Shown one piece after another: positions 1 through 10,264 of a stretch of 64,000 nucleotides of DNA. Within the stretch, counting starts at the first letter, position 1. The number at the start of each line of letters is the position of its first letter. Location of the stretch: contig JAMJFZ010000769.1 in assembly GCA_026225945.1 (NCBI GenBank), forward strand, positions 682,501 to 746,500, read 5' to 3'. The notes beneath the pieces were generated by a model. It was given only the letters and a program-made list of their open reading frames with translations, searched no databases and was not told the DNA's origin. A program made the position numbers and the translations under genes. This stretch comes from Cricetomys ansorgei (taxonomy: Eukaryota > Chordata > Mammalia > Rodentia > Nesomyidae).

Positions 1-70
1 TCTGAAATTTCCCTTCCTATGTGTGTACATACATACATATGTGCATTTTAAGAAAATAGCACAGCACGCT

Positions 71-197
71 AGCAGAAATGCATGCCTACAATACCAGCAT
101 TTGGGAGGCTGAGTGAGGAAGGAGACCAGGAGTCAAGGTCAGCCTTGGCTTTATAGAATATGCAAGGGCTAGATAAGGCTCTGTCTCCAAAAACAGT
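71..197 (+). repeat. B1-like SINE, diverged
   Basis: It carries the B1 landmarks CATGCCTACAATACCAGCAT, GGGAGGCTGAG and GTCAGCCTTGG, and ends in CTGTCTCCAAAAA. Confidence 0.65.
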
Positions 198-199
198 CC

Positions 200-400
200 A
201 GTGAAATTGCTCAGCAGATAAAGATGCTTGCCACAAAAGTTCGATGACTGGAATTTGATCCTTGGACTCTACACAAAAATGAAAAGAGAACTACAAGGAC
301 TCCACAAAGCTGTTTTCTGATGCACACACACACACATACTATGGTACATATACAACCATACCCCCAACACACACAATACATAGCCAGATCATGTCTTAAA
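200..400 (+). repeat. B2/B3-like SINE, diverged
   Basis: It begins with a tRNA-derived box (AAATTGCTCAGCAGATAAAG) and ends in a CA-rich tail typical of the B2/B3 group. Confidence 0.5.
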
Positions 401-420
401 AAATAATGAATTCTTAAGGA

Positions 421-1229
421 AATATTCAGTAGCACTTAGACTGGCCAAAGCCAAATAGCTGATGTTTAAATTCTAATCTTGAGTCCCCTTGTTTTGTCTC
501 CTCAGAGTTTTAGTAAAGTGGGAAGACTAAAAGTCCCCTAACAATGTTAAGTCACTATGTATTAAAACAGATGTCTGGCAGAAATTAGTCTTGATTAATG
601 TCACTCAGTGCTGCTGTCATTTATCACCATTGAGTACAAAGTTTAGGACAGTTGCAAACAATGAGACTAAACTGAGCAGGATAAGGGAATTCCTTGGAAT
701 CTCAGAGGGTACAATATCAGGAACCTAGCAATGGCGTCTACAGTAGAATATTGTGAAAGTGATACTTGTTTTAAAATGAAAACTTCACAATGTGGAACCA
801 CAAAGAATTCACTGCTAACAAGAGTCATTTTTTCCTTATTAGTTTCCCTGTAAATCAGCTGGCTGCTCTTTTTAGTCACAATTCTTGAGTCACAAGTCTG
901 TCACGCCACCTTTCTTTATTGCCTCCTCCTGACTCATACTGAAAATCTAATCTAGAGATATTTCCATCTGATTCTTTGGTTCAGGATTCCTTTCTGACCA
1001 CTCCCTCTTTCTCCTCTATCTTAATTCCATTCCCTTCAGGCCAAGTGAAACTGCTTTCCTTGCTGACAATCAAAGTCCAGTGAAACTGCTTTTCAGGATT
1101 CTCTTCAGGCCATAGATATCTTTATTACTGTACACAGGTCTCATGCAATGCCACTGAGCTTCCCAATGTTCTAACCTCTTGACGTCTTACCCTAAAATCC
1201 TGTTTCTTTTTTAAATTACATTTATACAT
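421..1229. other. Gk intron 3 sequence, no feature seen
   Basis: Moderately AT-rich DNA with no open frame, splice-like exon or repeat I can name. The sequence near 1066-1086 weakly repeats 1044-1062 (AGTGAAACTGCTTT). Confidence 0.4.
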
Positions 1230-1385
1230 TTAGGGTGGGGTGGGAGGTTGTATGTGGAAGTGAGAGAACAACTTGCAGAAATCAGTTCTCAGCTTTCACC
1301 ACCATGTAGGGTCTGAGGGTTGAAGTCATTTTGTAAGGCATGACAGCATGAGCCTTTTCCCACTGAACTGTTACCTACCCAAATC
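1230..1385 (-). repeat. B3-type SINE
   Basis: Reverse-strand B3 landmarks are present: AGAACAACTTGCAG, TCACCACCATGTAGG and a terminal CACTGAACTGTTACC (diverged GCTGAGCCATC). Confidence 0.6.
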
Positions 1386-1676
1386 ATTAATTGTTCCTGA
1401 TTTTAACTCTTTCTTCGGCAGATACCACATTCAGGTTTATAATTCTCCACCATAGTTCACCTGCACTGTTCAGACACATGTGAATGAAACATGTACAAGA
1501 TACACAGTTTTTGGTCTCATGGGAATGTATTTACAGATATAATCATTCACATAAATAAAACCCAATGTGTTAGTTTAGTATCGATCAGGTTCAGACTTAA
1601 TATTTTTAGGGTTTTTTTTTCCTTTTCAGTGAGTATTAGAAATATAATTAAACGATTTAAAATCTAACAGTCAAAG

Positions 1677-1816
1677 CCTAACATGGTGGCTCATGACTAT
1701 AATCCCAGCACATTTTGGAGGCTGGAAAAGGAGATTTGCTATAAGTTTGAGGCTAGTACATACTAACTTCCAGATCTGTCTGAATTACATAGCCAGATTT
1801 TATCTCCTATCTGAAA

Positions 1817-1861
<45 letters not shown>
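1677..1861 (+). repeat. B1-like SINE ending in (CA)n
   Basis: A B1 head (CATGGTGGCTCATGACTATA) is followed by a diverged body and a perfect CA run of about 44 bp from 1818 that replaces the A-tail. Confidence 0.65.
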
Positions 1862-1862
<1 letters not shown>

Positions 1863-1985
1863 TAAACAAACAAATATAATCACAATTAAGACTATATACT
1901 TACAAAAAATCTTTGTAAATACTTAGTCTTAGTAATTATTATCTAGGCCTTATTGTGGATGATGTAAATCCTTTAAAAAATAAAA

Positions 1986-2062
1986 GCCAGGTGGTAATAT
2001 AGCTCAGTGCTTATCATGTGTAAGGTCCTGTATAGGATCCCCAGCACTGAAATAAGTAAATA
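1986..2062 (+). repeat. ID-type SINE
   Basis: It has a tRNA-like box A (TAATATAGCTCAGTGC) and box B (TAGGATCCCCAGCACTG), then an A-rich tail. Confidence 0.65.
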
Positions 2063-2199
2063 ATGCTTTATTACATCTTTATAATGCATTTTGGAATAAA
2101 AACTGCAAATATAGAGAGAAAAATAATGAGTTTAAAAAAATAAAGCTTTCTTGCTACTATAAGCACCACATGGAATATAGAAGTATCAAGCTTTTCACA

Positions 2200-2357
2200 C
2201 TGAGTATGGTGGCATATGCCTATATTCCCAGGATTTAGAAAGCTGAGGCGAGAGGATGTATGCCTATAATCCCAGCACTTAGGAAGCTTGGGCAGGATGG
2301 TGGAGTTTGCGAGTTCAAAGCCAGCTACAGAGCTAGTCAATGTCTCAAAAAAAACAA
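2200..2357 (+). repeat. B1-like SINE with repeated 5' module
   Basis: The B1 head occurs twice (GGCATATGCCTATATTCCCA at about 2210, TATGCCTATAATCCCAGCAC near 2260) before a single B1 tail. This is a partial duplication or one B1 inserted in another. Confidence 0.6.
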
Positions 2358-2879
2358 AAAAAACTCTTCAGCTTTTCAAAGAAAACCACCTTCAGCTTTT
2401 CAGGCAGTCAAAAACTGTGTGTAGTTTCACATGTAAGATGCATATTTGAAAATTAAAAACAAAATATGGCCGCCAGTGGAAAACTATTTTGCAGGAAAAG
2501 GTGCCTTTCTGAGACCACCATGAGGTTCATAAGTGTAAGATGTGACAGAAATAGGTGTGTTAGTCAGGGTGAAGGAGTAGATGCATGCGTTTCCCTTTGC
2601 TCTATTACTAAAATAACTGCTTGATAATTTAACTCCAGAGAATCTTATGTTCTCATCTTTGAAACATTTTTGCTCATCACTTAATGAGAATATCTAGCAT
2701 TGTAACTTTATGTTGTGGTAATCCCTAATGTCCCATTAAAGGCAAACACAACTGCCTAACACAGAGCAGCCTACTGATCTGCTTTAGGTTTAAATGTGCT
2801 ATCCAACTAGAGAGTATATTTCAATTTAGAAGGCAGTGTTCACAGTGGCTTAAATTAAATATTTTTTATGGTGAGGGTG

Positions 2880-2995
2880 TCTAAGAAAGGGTCACAATTC
2901 AGTAGACAAAGCTGACCTCGAATTAACCAGCAATCCTCTTACCTAAGCTTTCCAAGTGCTGAGAATATAGGCATGTATGACCACACCAAATTTTG
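2880..2995 (-). repeat. Old B1-like SINE
   Basis: Reverse B1 landmarks: AAGCTGACCTCGAATTAA, CCAAGTGCTGAGAATATAGG and CATGTATGACCACACC. Confidence 0.6.
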
Positions 2996-3575
2996 AAGTC
3001 AATACTTTGACAGAAGAAGACAACTAAAATGAATGAATCAGGAACTTGTGAAAGATATATAACCAGATATGAGGAACTCTATTAATAATTATTAGGTTAA
3101 GACTAGATGATATTGCTCTCATTAAGCAAAGCACATTTATGTGTTACATTGGAAATACAAATTAAATGCTTTGTGAGATTATTATCAATGTGTATCAGGA
3201 AAAAATCTGGTCCAAGAGTAAGTTGGTCTTGGTACTGGTCTAAAGCAGTACTTTAATGCCCTCTGTTAATAAACATCTACAAGTCCTACAATCAGTCCTC
3301 TTTCCCTACTAAAGCTAAAGGTAATTAGTCTAAGTGATAGTTGATGCTTTACAGCTTTATAGCTTTGTTACCTAGGGTTCTATATAGGAAAGCAAAAGTT
3401 CGCCCCTTCTGATGCCAATTCAGTAAATTATCAGGGGAAAGCAATAGCATGACTGGACTGGTATGGCAGGCACTATGGGATAGTCTCATCTTCGGCTACA
3501 GGCTGGTGGATGCTGAGAAGGAATCACTTTGGCTTGGTATGACTTTTATATTGGACAAACAGCTGTATCAAAAAG
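2996..3575. other. Gk intron 3 sequence, no feature seen
   Basis: AT-rich intronic DNA without recognisable repeats or exons. Confidence 0.4.
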
Positions 3576-3577
3576 AT

Positions 3578-3722
3578 AGTTGTCTTAATCCCAGCACTTG
3601 GGAGACAGAAGCAGGTGGGTCTCTGTGAGCCAGCTTAGTCTACCTAGAGAGGTCCAGGACACCCAGGGCTACAAACAAACGAGGAGAAAGAGGAGGAGGA
3701 GGAGGAGAAGGAAGAGGAGGCA
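3578..3722 (+). repeat. 5'-truncated B1 with GA-rich tail
   Basis: It starts at CTTAATCCCAGCACTTGGGA and keeps the body to CAGGGCTACAAA. It is followed from 3680 by a polypurine GAG-type tail. Confidence 0.65.
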
Positions 3723-4340
3723 GATGAATGTTGAAGTTTTATAGGCCAGTTATTGCAAGTGTAAGACAAATTACTTGGTGAAAAAATGTGTATCATCTTT
3801 ACATATACTGTGAAACCCAGAAAGATTGGTATACCAGTGGGCTTAGAAGGCCACCATATTGCACCCTATCTTATCTGTTAGGAAGCTAGAACAATGTCAA
3901 TGCCAGGGTCAGTTACCCTGGACTCTAATATATTAAACATCTCTTTAAGCTGTAAATTTTACTTATGCTTCCGAGGCAATGACTCTTGACAACTGAGCAC
4001 TACTGAGCACCCATTCATTGTTTATTCTTATTTAGACTGTGACAATATACCCCAGAAATGATAGTAATCATTTTGATGTATCACTTTCATAAATTTGGTT
4101 ATTGCATTTCTATTTAGATGTAAGAATAAAAGAATAATGTGTACATATTAAAAACTTGCCAATAATTTTTAAGAAGAAAAACATTGACAAAATAAAAATG
4201 GTACTTAGATGTTTATCTCCCTTATGAAATTGTATTAGCAAAGAAATTATATTGCTGCTATGATTTCTCATTTATTTGTCATTAGTGCATTATCATGTTT
4301 TGAAACTCTCTAGGCTAGCTGAATGAGTAAGAGGGTTTGA
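3723..4340. other. Gk intron 3 sequence, no feature seen
   Basis: AT-rich intron; nothing identified. Confidence 0.4.
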
Positions 4341-4354
4341 TTTGATTTGATTAT

Positions 4355-4495
4355 TTGATTCGATTTTTGAGATAGGGCCTCATTATGTAGCTCTGACTGA
4401 CATGAAGCTCATTACATAGCCCAAAGTGACTTCAAATTTCTAATCTTCCTACTTCAGCCTTGAGTGCTAGGATTATAGCAATGATACACTATTAT
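4355..4495 (-). repeat. B1-like SINE
   Basis: Reverse B1 with GAGATAGGGCCTCATTATGT, TTGAGTGCTAGGATTATAG and a T-rich run before it. Confidence 0.65.
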
Positions 4496-4509
4496 AATTA
4501 AAAAATGAT

Positions 4510-4615
4510 TTCTAAATCTGTAATCTCAGAACTCAGAAGGCAGAGGCAGAAGTTTTTCAGCCTAGACTATATAATGTGTTCCAGGCCAGTCCAGTCTGCT
4601 GAATAAGACCTTGAT
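4510..4615 (+). repeat. B1-like SINE
   Basis: B1 landmarks: CTGTAATCTCAGAACTCAGA, AAGGCAGAGGCAGAAG and TGTTCCAGGCCAGTCC. Confidence 0.6.
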
Positions 4616-4617
4616 GA

Positions 4618-4733
4618 TAATGAACTAAACACCTCTGAAACTGTAAGCCAGCATCAATTAAATGTTTTCCTTTATAAGAGTTGCTGTGGTCATGATATCT
4701 CTTGACAGCAATAAAACCTTAACTAAGACATAA
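4618..4733 (+). mobile_element. ORR1-like MaLR LTR, 3' fragment
   Basis: The segment matches the LTR end: AAACTGTAAGCCAGC, CAATTAAATG polyadenylation region, TTTATAAGAGTTGC and terminal ACTAAGACA. Confidence 0.75.
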
Positions 4734-4912
4734 CTTGTCTAAAAAGCAAAACCAACATAAAAATCAATGATAATAACAACAAAAATCAAATAAAGAAAAA
4801 ATCTGGTTCGCAAAAAGTCTTAGGAATATGGTAAATCTTGGAGCCAATAATATTTGAATCAAAACACCAAAAAATGGTTGGTGGTTCCTTCTATGGGTAG
4901 TCAAACTACCTA

Positions 4913-4964
4913 AGCAAATAAGCAAATAAATAAGCAAATAAGTAAGTAAATAAATAAATATTTG
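4913..4964. repeat. (AAAT/AAGC)n simple repeat
   Basis: A tetranucleotide array of AAAT, GCAA and AAGT variants over about 50 bp. Confidence 0.8.
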
Positions 4965-4984
4965 AAAAAACATAGACAAATACT

Positions 4985-5105
4985 GGGAAAAGTGGTACAT
5001 GCCTGTATTTCCAGTACTTGGGAAGCAGGGGCAGGAGAATTGCAGCAAAGTTCAAGCCAGACAGGTCTATTTAGGTCTATTTAGTAAGTCCTTGTTTCAA
5101 AACAA
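4985..5105 (+). repeat. B1-like SINE
   Basis: ACTGGGAAAAGTGGTACATG head, AGTACTTGGGAAGCAGGGGC and a TTGTTTCAAAAC end. AGGTCTATTT is locally duplicated inside it. Confidence 0.6.
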
Positions 5106-5198
5106 GTTAAACAAACCAACAAACACAATGCAACAATAATGTAATGTAATGTAATATAACAACATAATGGGTGTATATATACATATATCTATGTATCC

Positions 5199-5246
5199 TT
5201 GATACACACACACAGACACACACACACACACACATACACACATATG
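5199..5246. repeat. (CA)n microsatellite
   Basis: CA dinucleotides interrupted by one GA and one TA. Confidence 0.9.
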
Positions 5247-5299
5247 TATCCTTGATATATATATCTCCTTGATATAAAGAGACAAGCAGCAGCATGACC

Positions 5300-6040
5300 A
5301 CATAGAGCTTTCACTCTATACAATCTTCCAGAAACCTTGGGTAGCTAAGTAAATTTTTCTTCCTGTATAAATAATAAAAAGTGAAGAATAGGGATTCTAC
5401 CAAAAAACTAGGAATTCATAGCGAGATCTGCAACAAACTTATACTTTCAGGCAATGACTTCATAGAAATTGTATAAGTAAAGTATTTGGATTTCAAACAC
5501 TATTCCCCAAACTACTACTTCTCTTCTAAATAAAAGGCATCCCCATCTACCCAGGAGCAGCACATACCCAGACACAACAAAAACTACAAGAAACTGAAGC
5601 CTCACCATTAACTACCATCACTTCCCCTTGCCTGACTACTCACTATTCTCTCTACTATACTGATAAACAATCAATCAGCAAGTATTGGTCTTTCCTCCTT
5701 GCTTCCATGTTACTACTGTCAGTCAAGCCACCATACTCTCAGCACTTCTACAGAAGCCTTATACTGGTTTTGTGTCTAGCATTAGGCCATCATAGTCCAC
5801 TTTGTACACACCAGGTATGAAACTATATCTAGATTATAAGTTATGACCTGTCCCTTCTGATATCAAAACTAACATTCAAACTCCTAACATGTCCCCACTA
5901 ATTACTGCAATTTCAGCTCCATTAAAACCCTCACCTATCCACTCTGTCACTCAATTTGCTTTTACTGTTCTTACGACATGTTGGTCTTCTTTGTGACCCT
6001 AGACTATCTCAATTTATTCTCATCTTGGAATCTTTGCATG
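5300..6040. other. Gk intron 3 sequence, no feature seen
   Basis: Unremarkable intronic DNA; no exon, gene or clear repeat recognised. Confidence 0.35.
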
Positions 6041-6044
6041 CTAT

Positions 6045-6342
6045 GGTGGTTAGAATCAATATGGCCCCTATAGGCCCACAGAAAGTGGCATTATTAGGAG
6101 GTGTGGCCTTGTTGGACTAGATGTGGCCTTGTTGGAGGAAGTGCGTCACTGGGGGAGGGCTTTGAGATTTCAGAAGCTCAAGCTAGGACTAGTGACTCAC
6201 ACTTTCTTCCTTCTGCCTTTGGATTGGGATGTAGAACTCTCTGTTATTTCTCCAGCACATGTCTGCCTACCTGGCGCCATGCTTCCTGCCAAAGATAATG
6301 GTTTAAACCTCTAAACTTTGTAAGCAAGCAACAATTAAATGC

Positions 6343-6419
<77 letters not shown>

Positions 6420-6646
6420 CATTTTGGTTGTTTTTGAAACAAGGTTTCTCAGTTGTAACTCTAGATGACCTGGAACTCAATGTGTAGACCAGACTGGTCT
6501 ACAAACTCACAGAGATCCACCTGCCTCTGCCTCCCAAGTGCTGGAATTAAAGGCATATACCACCACTGCCCTGCAAATGTCTTATTTTATAAGAGTTGTC
6601 ATAGTCATGGTGCTTCTTCATATAAATAAAACCCTAACTAAGACAC
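6045..6646 (+). mobile_element. ORR1-like MaLR solo LTR interrupted by a B1
   Basis: LTR hallmarks are AGGAGGTGTGGCCTTGTTGG, GTGCGTCACTGGGGG, GGGCTTTGAG, CAATTAAATG and terminal ACTAAGACA. The 3' part (from 6575) is separated from the rest by a reverse B1. A 15-bp TGTGGCCTTGTTGGA is tandemly duplicated near 6104 and 6122. Confidence 0.8.
6345..6574 (-). repeat. B1 SINE with (TTA)n tail inserted in an LTR
   Basis: A reverse B1 (GAAACAAGGTTTCTCAG to GGCATATACCACCACTGCC) is preceded by about 75 bp of TTA repeats standing in for its A-tail. Likely target-site duplications AAATGCTT (6337-6344) and AAATGTCTT (6575-6583) flank it. Confidence 0.8.
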
Positions 6647-7072
6647 ATGTAATGTTTATTTTTCTTCAGATATTTTTCTCCAAACAGTCATGTGGCTGAC
6701 TTTTCATGTTCCTTGAAATCTCAGCAAAATAAGCACCTCCTCAGAGAAGAGAACCCTCCTACAGCCATTTAATCTAAAGTAAGCCCTTCTAGGCACACCC
6801 TATCATATCACTCTTTTTTTTTTAATTTCCCACATGGAATTCATTAGTGTTTGAAATTAATTTGTATTGTCTTCTTTTATTGTTCTTTATGTTCATCAGA
6901 ATAAAATGTCTGTGTGAAAAGGCACAGAATCTTATTTATTGTTTATTGTTGTGCCCACAAATTCTCACAAAAAAGGCTTGCAATACATAAGGACTCAATT
7001 ATGAGCTGAAATAAATTAATGAATGAGACTGGTGGAGCTGTATTATGTGAGTAAAATACTCAATTACAATAC

Positions 7073-7179
7073 CTTTGATGTTGGAAATATCAATATTAAG
7101 CTGTTCAAGTTTCTCACACGTTTTCTCTATGCACTCATAAACAGACTGCAGAATTTCTTTTGGGTCTTGTTCTACCCAT
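7073..7179 (-). CDS. Gk: Glycerol kinase, coding exon 3 (residues 51-87, partial)
   Basis: The 107-bp exon encodes the end of the GWVEQDP motif and the helix that follows ([19 protein letters not shown]), then NIDISNIK and one base of codon 87. WVEQDP is a family hallmark near the glycerol site. The acceptor is a T-rich tract ending CCAAAG at 7185-7180 and the donor is GTATTG from 7072. An open frame beginning MFQRWVEQ extends a few codons into intron 2, but WVEQ is the real exon start. Residue 76 is glutamate (codon GAA), where I recall glycine in human and mouse; the rest is essentially invariant. The next exon should begin CT ATT GG for the IGVSNQRET segment and is not in the window. Confidence 0.95.
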
Positions 7180-7407
7180 CTTTGGAACAAAAAAGGATGA
7201 TTGTGTTAGTCTCCAAGAACTCAATACAGACATAACATGTTTCCACAAATAAGTTAACTTATTATTGTTTGCCTAGCACATAAGTGGAAAAAATTAGGAT
7301 ATGCAAAGCATATCTATAGTCTACATTCTGAAGAAATGGGAAAAAAACTATTTCCCTTATATTTTCTTACATGTGTCTTATTCTTATACTTCTAAGCATG
7401 ATCACCA

Positions 7408-7525
7408 GCCAGGTGTGGCAGCTCACACATCAAATTCCAGCAGTAGCGACACTAAGCCAGGATGATTGTTTTAAATTCTAGGCTAGACTGGTCCAAAAGC
7501 CAAAAATAAAAAAGCAACACAAAAC
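7408..7525 (+). repeat. B1-like SINE, diverged (Gk intron 2)
   Basis: GCCAGGTGTGGCAGCTCACA head and TAGGCTAGACTGG body; the tail is A-rich. Confidence 0.55.
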
Positions 7526-7867
7526 AAAACCTCTAAGATGTAATCATATTAGCACTGTTTGTAACAACAAAGACAGAGAAATAAATTACTTCAGAGTTAA
7601 TGCAGGATTTATGATAGTTAATACTTCTTTGTTTTATTACTTATCATTCTTATACTTTGCTTTCTGTCACTGAATTCCTAAGCCGCCCACTGTTGAGACA
7701 TTTTTGTTGAACTACTACATTATAGTTTCATTTCTTGACCAATCCCAATCTAACAGGTCTTTTCAAGAGGGCGTCTGGCTAAGTTTACCATACCAATGCA
7801 GAGCACACATAGGGTGAGAGAAATCAATAAATGTGACACGTCTTTCATAGTAAATTGAGAAACATAC

Positions 7868-7941
7868 CCTTCTCTTGGGAATTCCTGTTTTATCTCCACT
7901 TGATGATGACTAAGAAGTTCAGCTGTTTTTGAATTGAAAAC
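7868..7941 (-). CDS. Gk: Glycerol kinase, coding exon 2 (residues 27-51)
   Basis: This 74-bp exon continues the kinase FGGY N-terminal domain: [20 protein letters not shown] then FPRE plus two bases of G51. The acceptor is a T-rich tract ending TTTTTCAG at 7950-7942 and the donor is GTATG starting at 7867. The phase-2 end joins exon 3 to complete a GGA glycine codon. The segment is identical, as far as I recall, to mouse and human GK, which is strong evidence of a functional exon rather than a processed copy. Introns on both sides also exclude a retropseudogene such as the autosomal testis GK copies. A TSD-flanked L1 3' fragment lies only about 400 bp upstream in intron 1. Confidence 0.95.
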
Positions 7942-8100
7942 CTGAAAAATATATCAGTATAAAAATAAAGTTAGATAGTAAAGTTTTTTAAAGTTGCTAA
8001 GCAAATGAAGTTCTTTTTAGCATATAGAAAACACTGAATCAGATGAAATGCCACCAGTGGTGTTTGGCTTACTCTTCAGACAGAATCATAAAACATTACA

Positions 8101-8331
8101 ATGTGGACGACTGTAGAGATAATTCAGTGGATAAGAGCACTTGCTATTCTTCCAGAAGAGTTCAATTCCCAGAAGCCACTTCAGGTAGCTCAAACATCCT
8201 GTAACTCCAATTCCAGAGGATCTGGTGCCCTCACTGTCCTCTGTGCACACACAGGGGCACACACACACACACACAACACACATACACAGAGGTGATACAT
8301 ACATATATACACACATAAAAAAGAAATGAAG
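8101..8331 (+). repeat. B2 SINE (Gk intron 1)
   Basis: GATAATTCAGTGGATAAGAG box A, TTCAATTCCCAGAAGCCAC, TGTAACTCCAATTCCAGAGG and a CA-rich tail. Confidence 0.8.
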
Positions 8332-8345
8332 GAATTTCTCCTGAG

Positions 8346-9058
8346 ATGGTACTATAAACCTGATCGGGGTCTATGCCTAGGAAGAGTATAGATAGGCTCA
8401 AAAGGGAACCTAGTACTACTGCTTTGCTAAATAGACATGTTATTAAACTGCCTTCTAAATACTAATTTTTATACCCATAGATTATTGCTGCTCTCAATTT
8501 TTGTCAGAGAAACTTCTCATAGCTGTGTGTGGCAGTTAATGCCAAGACTCATTAGTGGTCAAAGTTTCAAGAATAGAAGTAATGATTGGTGACAGGACAT
8601 CTATATCACCCTTCCAAGGCTCAGGGGACATCAAAGAAGAGGGGTTGAGGACAATGCAAGAGCTGGAGGATGAGTAGTTATGGCACAAAAAGATGTCTTC
8701 TGGATATGACATGGTTGTTGTCCACATAAAATCACTGCAGCTGCACTTACCTGCGAAAACCTACACAAAATTGTATCTACCAGCATTTCATCATAGATGG
8801 GGAGGGGCTTATGAGGGCACCACCCTCCCTGACAGACTTGTGGCAGTAACACTAATGCAAATACAAGCAACTATAATTAAAGGCAGTAGGTCACATATAC
8901 AATAAAAGGCAAAGTAAGAGCAGGACTTCTTGGGCAGATGGGTTTCAGCAGAAAATGGTAGAAGAGATGAGAAAGGGCACTGGAGTGAAAACAATTGACA
9001 TTCACTGTATACATGATTGAATATGTTTTAGAATAAATTTCAAAACATATTTTTAAAA
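8346..9058 (+). mobile_element. 5'-truncated L1 3' UTR fragment with target-site duplication
   Basis: It contains rodent L1 3'-UTR landmarks (ACATGTTATTAAACTGCC, ATACCCATAGATTA) and parallels the L1 copy at 47.1-48.4 kb. Flanks GAATTTCTCCTGAG (8332-8345) and GAATGTCTCCTGAG (9059-9072) are 13/14 identical, marking a 713-bp insertion. It lies antisense to Gk. Confidence 0.8.
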
Positions 9059-9112
9059 GAATGTCTCCTGAGAAAAGGAAACATAATGCTATTTTTTAAA
9101 TAAGGACATTCC

Positions 9113-9238
9113 TGCAAGGTATGGTGGTATACACTGCAACCCCAGCATTCTGGAGACTTAGGCAGGAGGATTGCCATGAGTTTGAGGCCAGCCTGAGCTA
9201 CATAACAAGGCTAAGTCAAAATGAAAAAGCAGCTCTTT
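9113..9238 (+). repeat. B1 SINE
   Basis: GTATGGTGGTATACACTGCA, GGCAGGAGGATTGCCATGAG and GAGGCCAGCCTGAGCTACAT. Confidence 0.75.
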
Positions 9239-10247
9239 ACCCCTAAATAAACCAAAATGGCTCTCTCTACAAAATGGAAATTAAATCAAACAATTAATAA
9301 CATGGGCTTCCTTGGAGAATAGAAAATCCAAGAATAATTAGAGAGGTGATATAATGCTAATGATAATAGCACAGCTTTTACTCCTCATTCATCTTGGATG
9401 AAAAGAAAGCTGCTCAAGCAGGATTGTGTACTTGGGAATTCCTTTGCAGGGAGATGCAGTGGTGCCTTTATTGAGCTCTTATAACAGGAAAATAGATCCT
9501 TTTCAGAAGGGAGAGAAATGGTTAACTGGAAGCCCCATCTATCTAGACACTGTCTCAGGCATCTATGTCATAAATTGCAGACCCTTGATATAAAATATTA
9601 AAACCATAGAATGAAAGCTAATAAAGAAGATATTATATATATCACACCACAATTTCAATGAAATAAAGCAACACTTTAAAATTTTGGCAACATTTTTTCT
9701 TAGACATTGTTTTCTACCAGTTAGTACCTGTATTTGAGCATCAACTTTCTTATGGTTTCAAAGTAAGAATGTATAATTTAACTAAAATTAACTCTCCAAA
9801 TCACTGTAATTATAGCATAAAAGTCACTTTAATTAGTTCAGAGCGCAGTTCCATGCCTCAGTTTCCTGTGGGAGAAAATAACCTGTTCAGTGTAAACAAA
9901 GAAAAGCAAAAGTAAAATGAGAAAATCCTCTAACCAGTTGCTTCCTTCCCTACCATGATGCACACGTTTTTCTGGAGAAGTGATAAACATAAAGCAAAAA
10001 GGCAAATTCTAAAGTTCTCTGAGGAGATAAAGTATCTTACAAATCAAAGTTCGATTCAGACACCATAAAAAATAACCTGACAGAACTCCACGTCATATCT
10101 TATGATTTATAACTCAGTACTAAAGCATATGCCTAGGATGTACGCTCAACTGAAAGTGTTTTATTTATTGACATATCCCCAGGACACAGAATGGTACCTT
10201 ACACATTTATTGAAGGTCTGAAAAAATATGCTCTATTATAATTACTT
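9239..10247. other. Gk intron 1, about 1 kb of apparently unique sequence
   Basis: No repeat, exon or regulatory motif recognised. Confidence 0.4.
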
Positions 10248-10264
10248 AAAGAGAAATTACCAGA

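Noticed and set aside
3660..3722. CRISPR-like or other regular spaced repeat
   Set aside because: It is a GAG-rich purine tail of a B1; there are no direct repeats with unique spacers anywhere in the window.
1..7072. Exon 4 or later Gk exons
   Set aside because: I searched the minus strand for the segment encoding IGVSNQRET and its reverse complement and found nothing similar.
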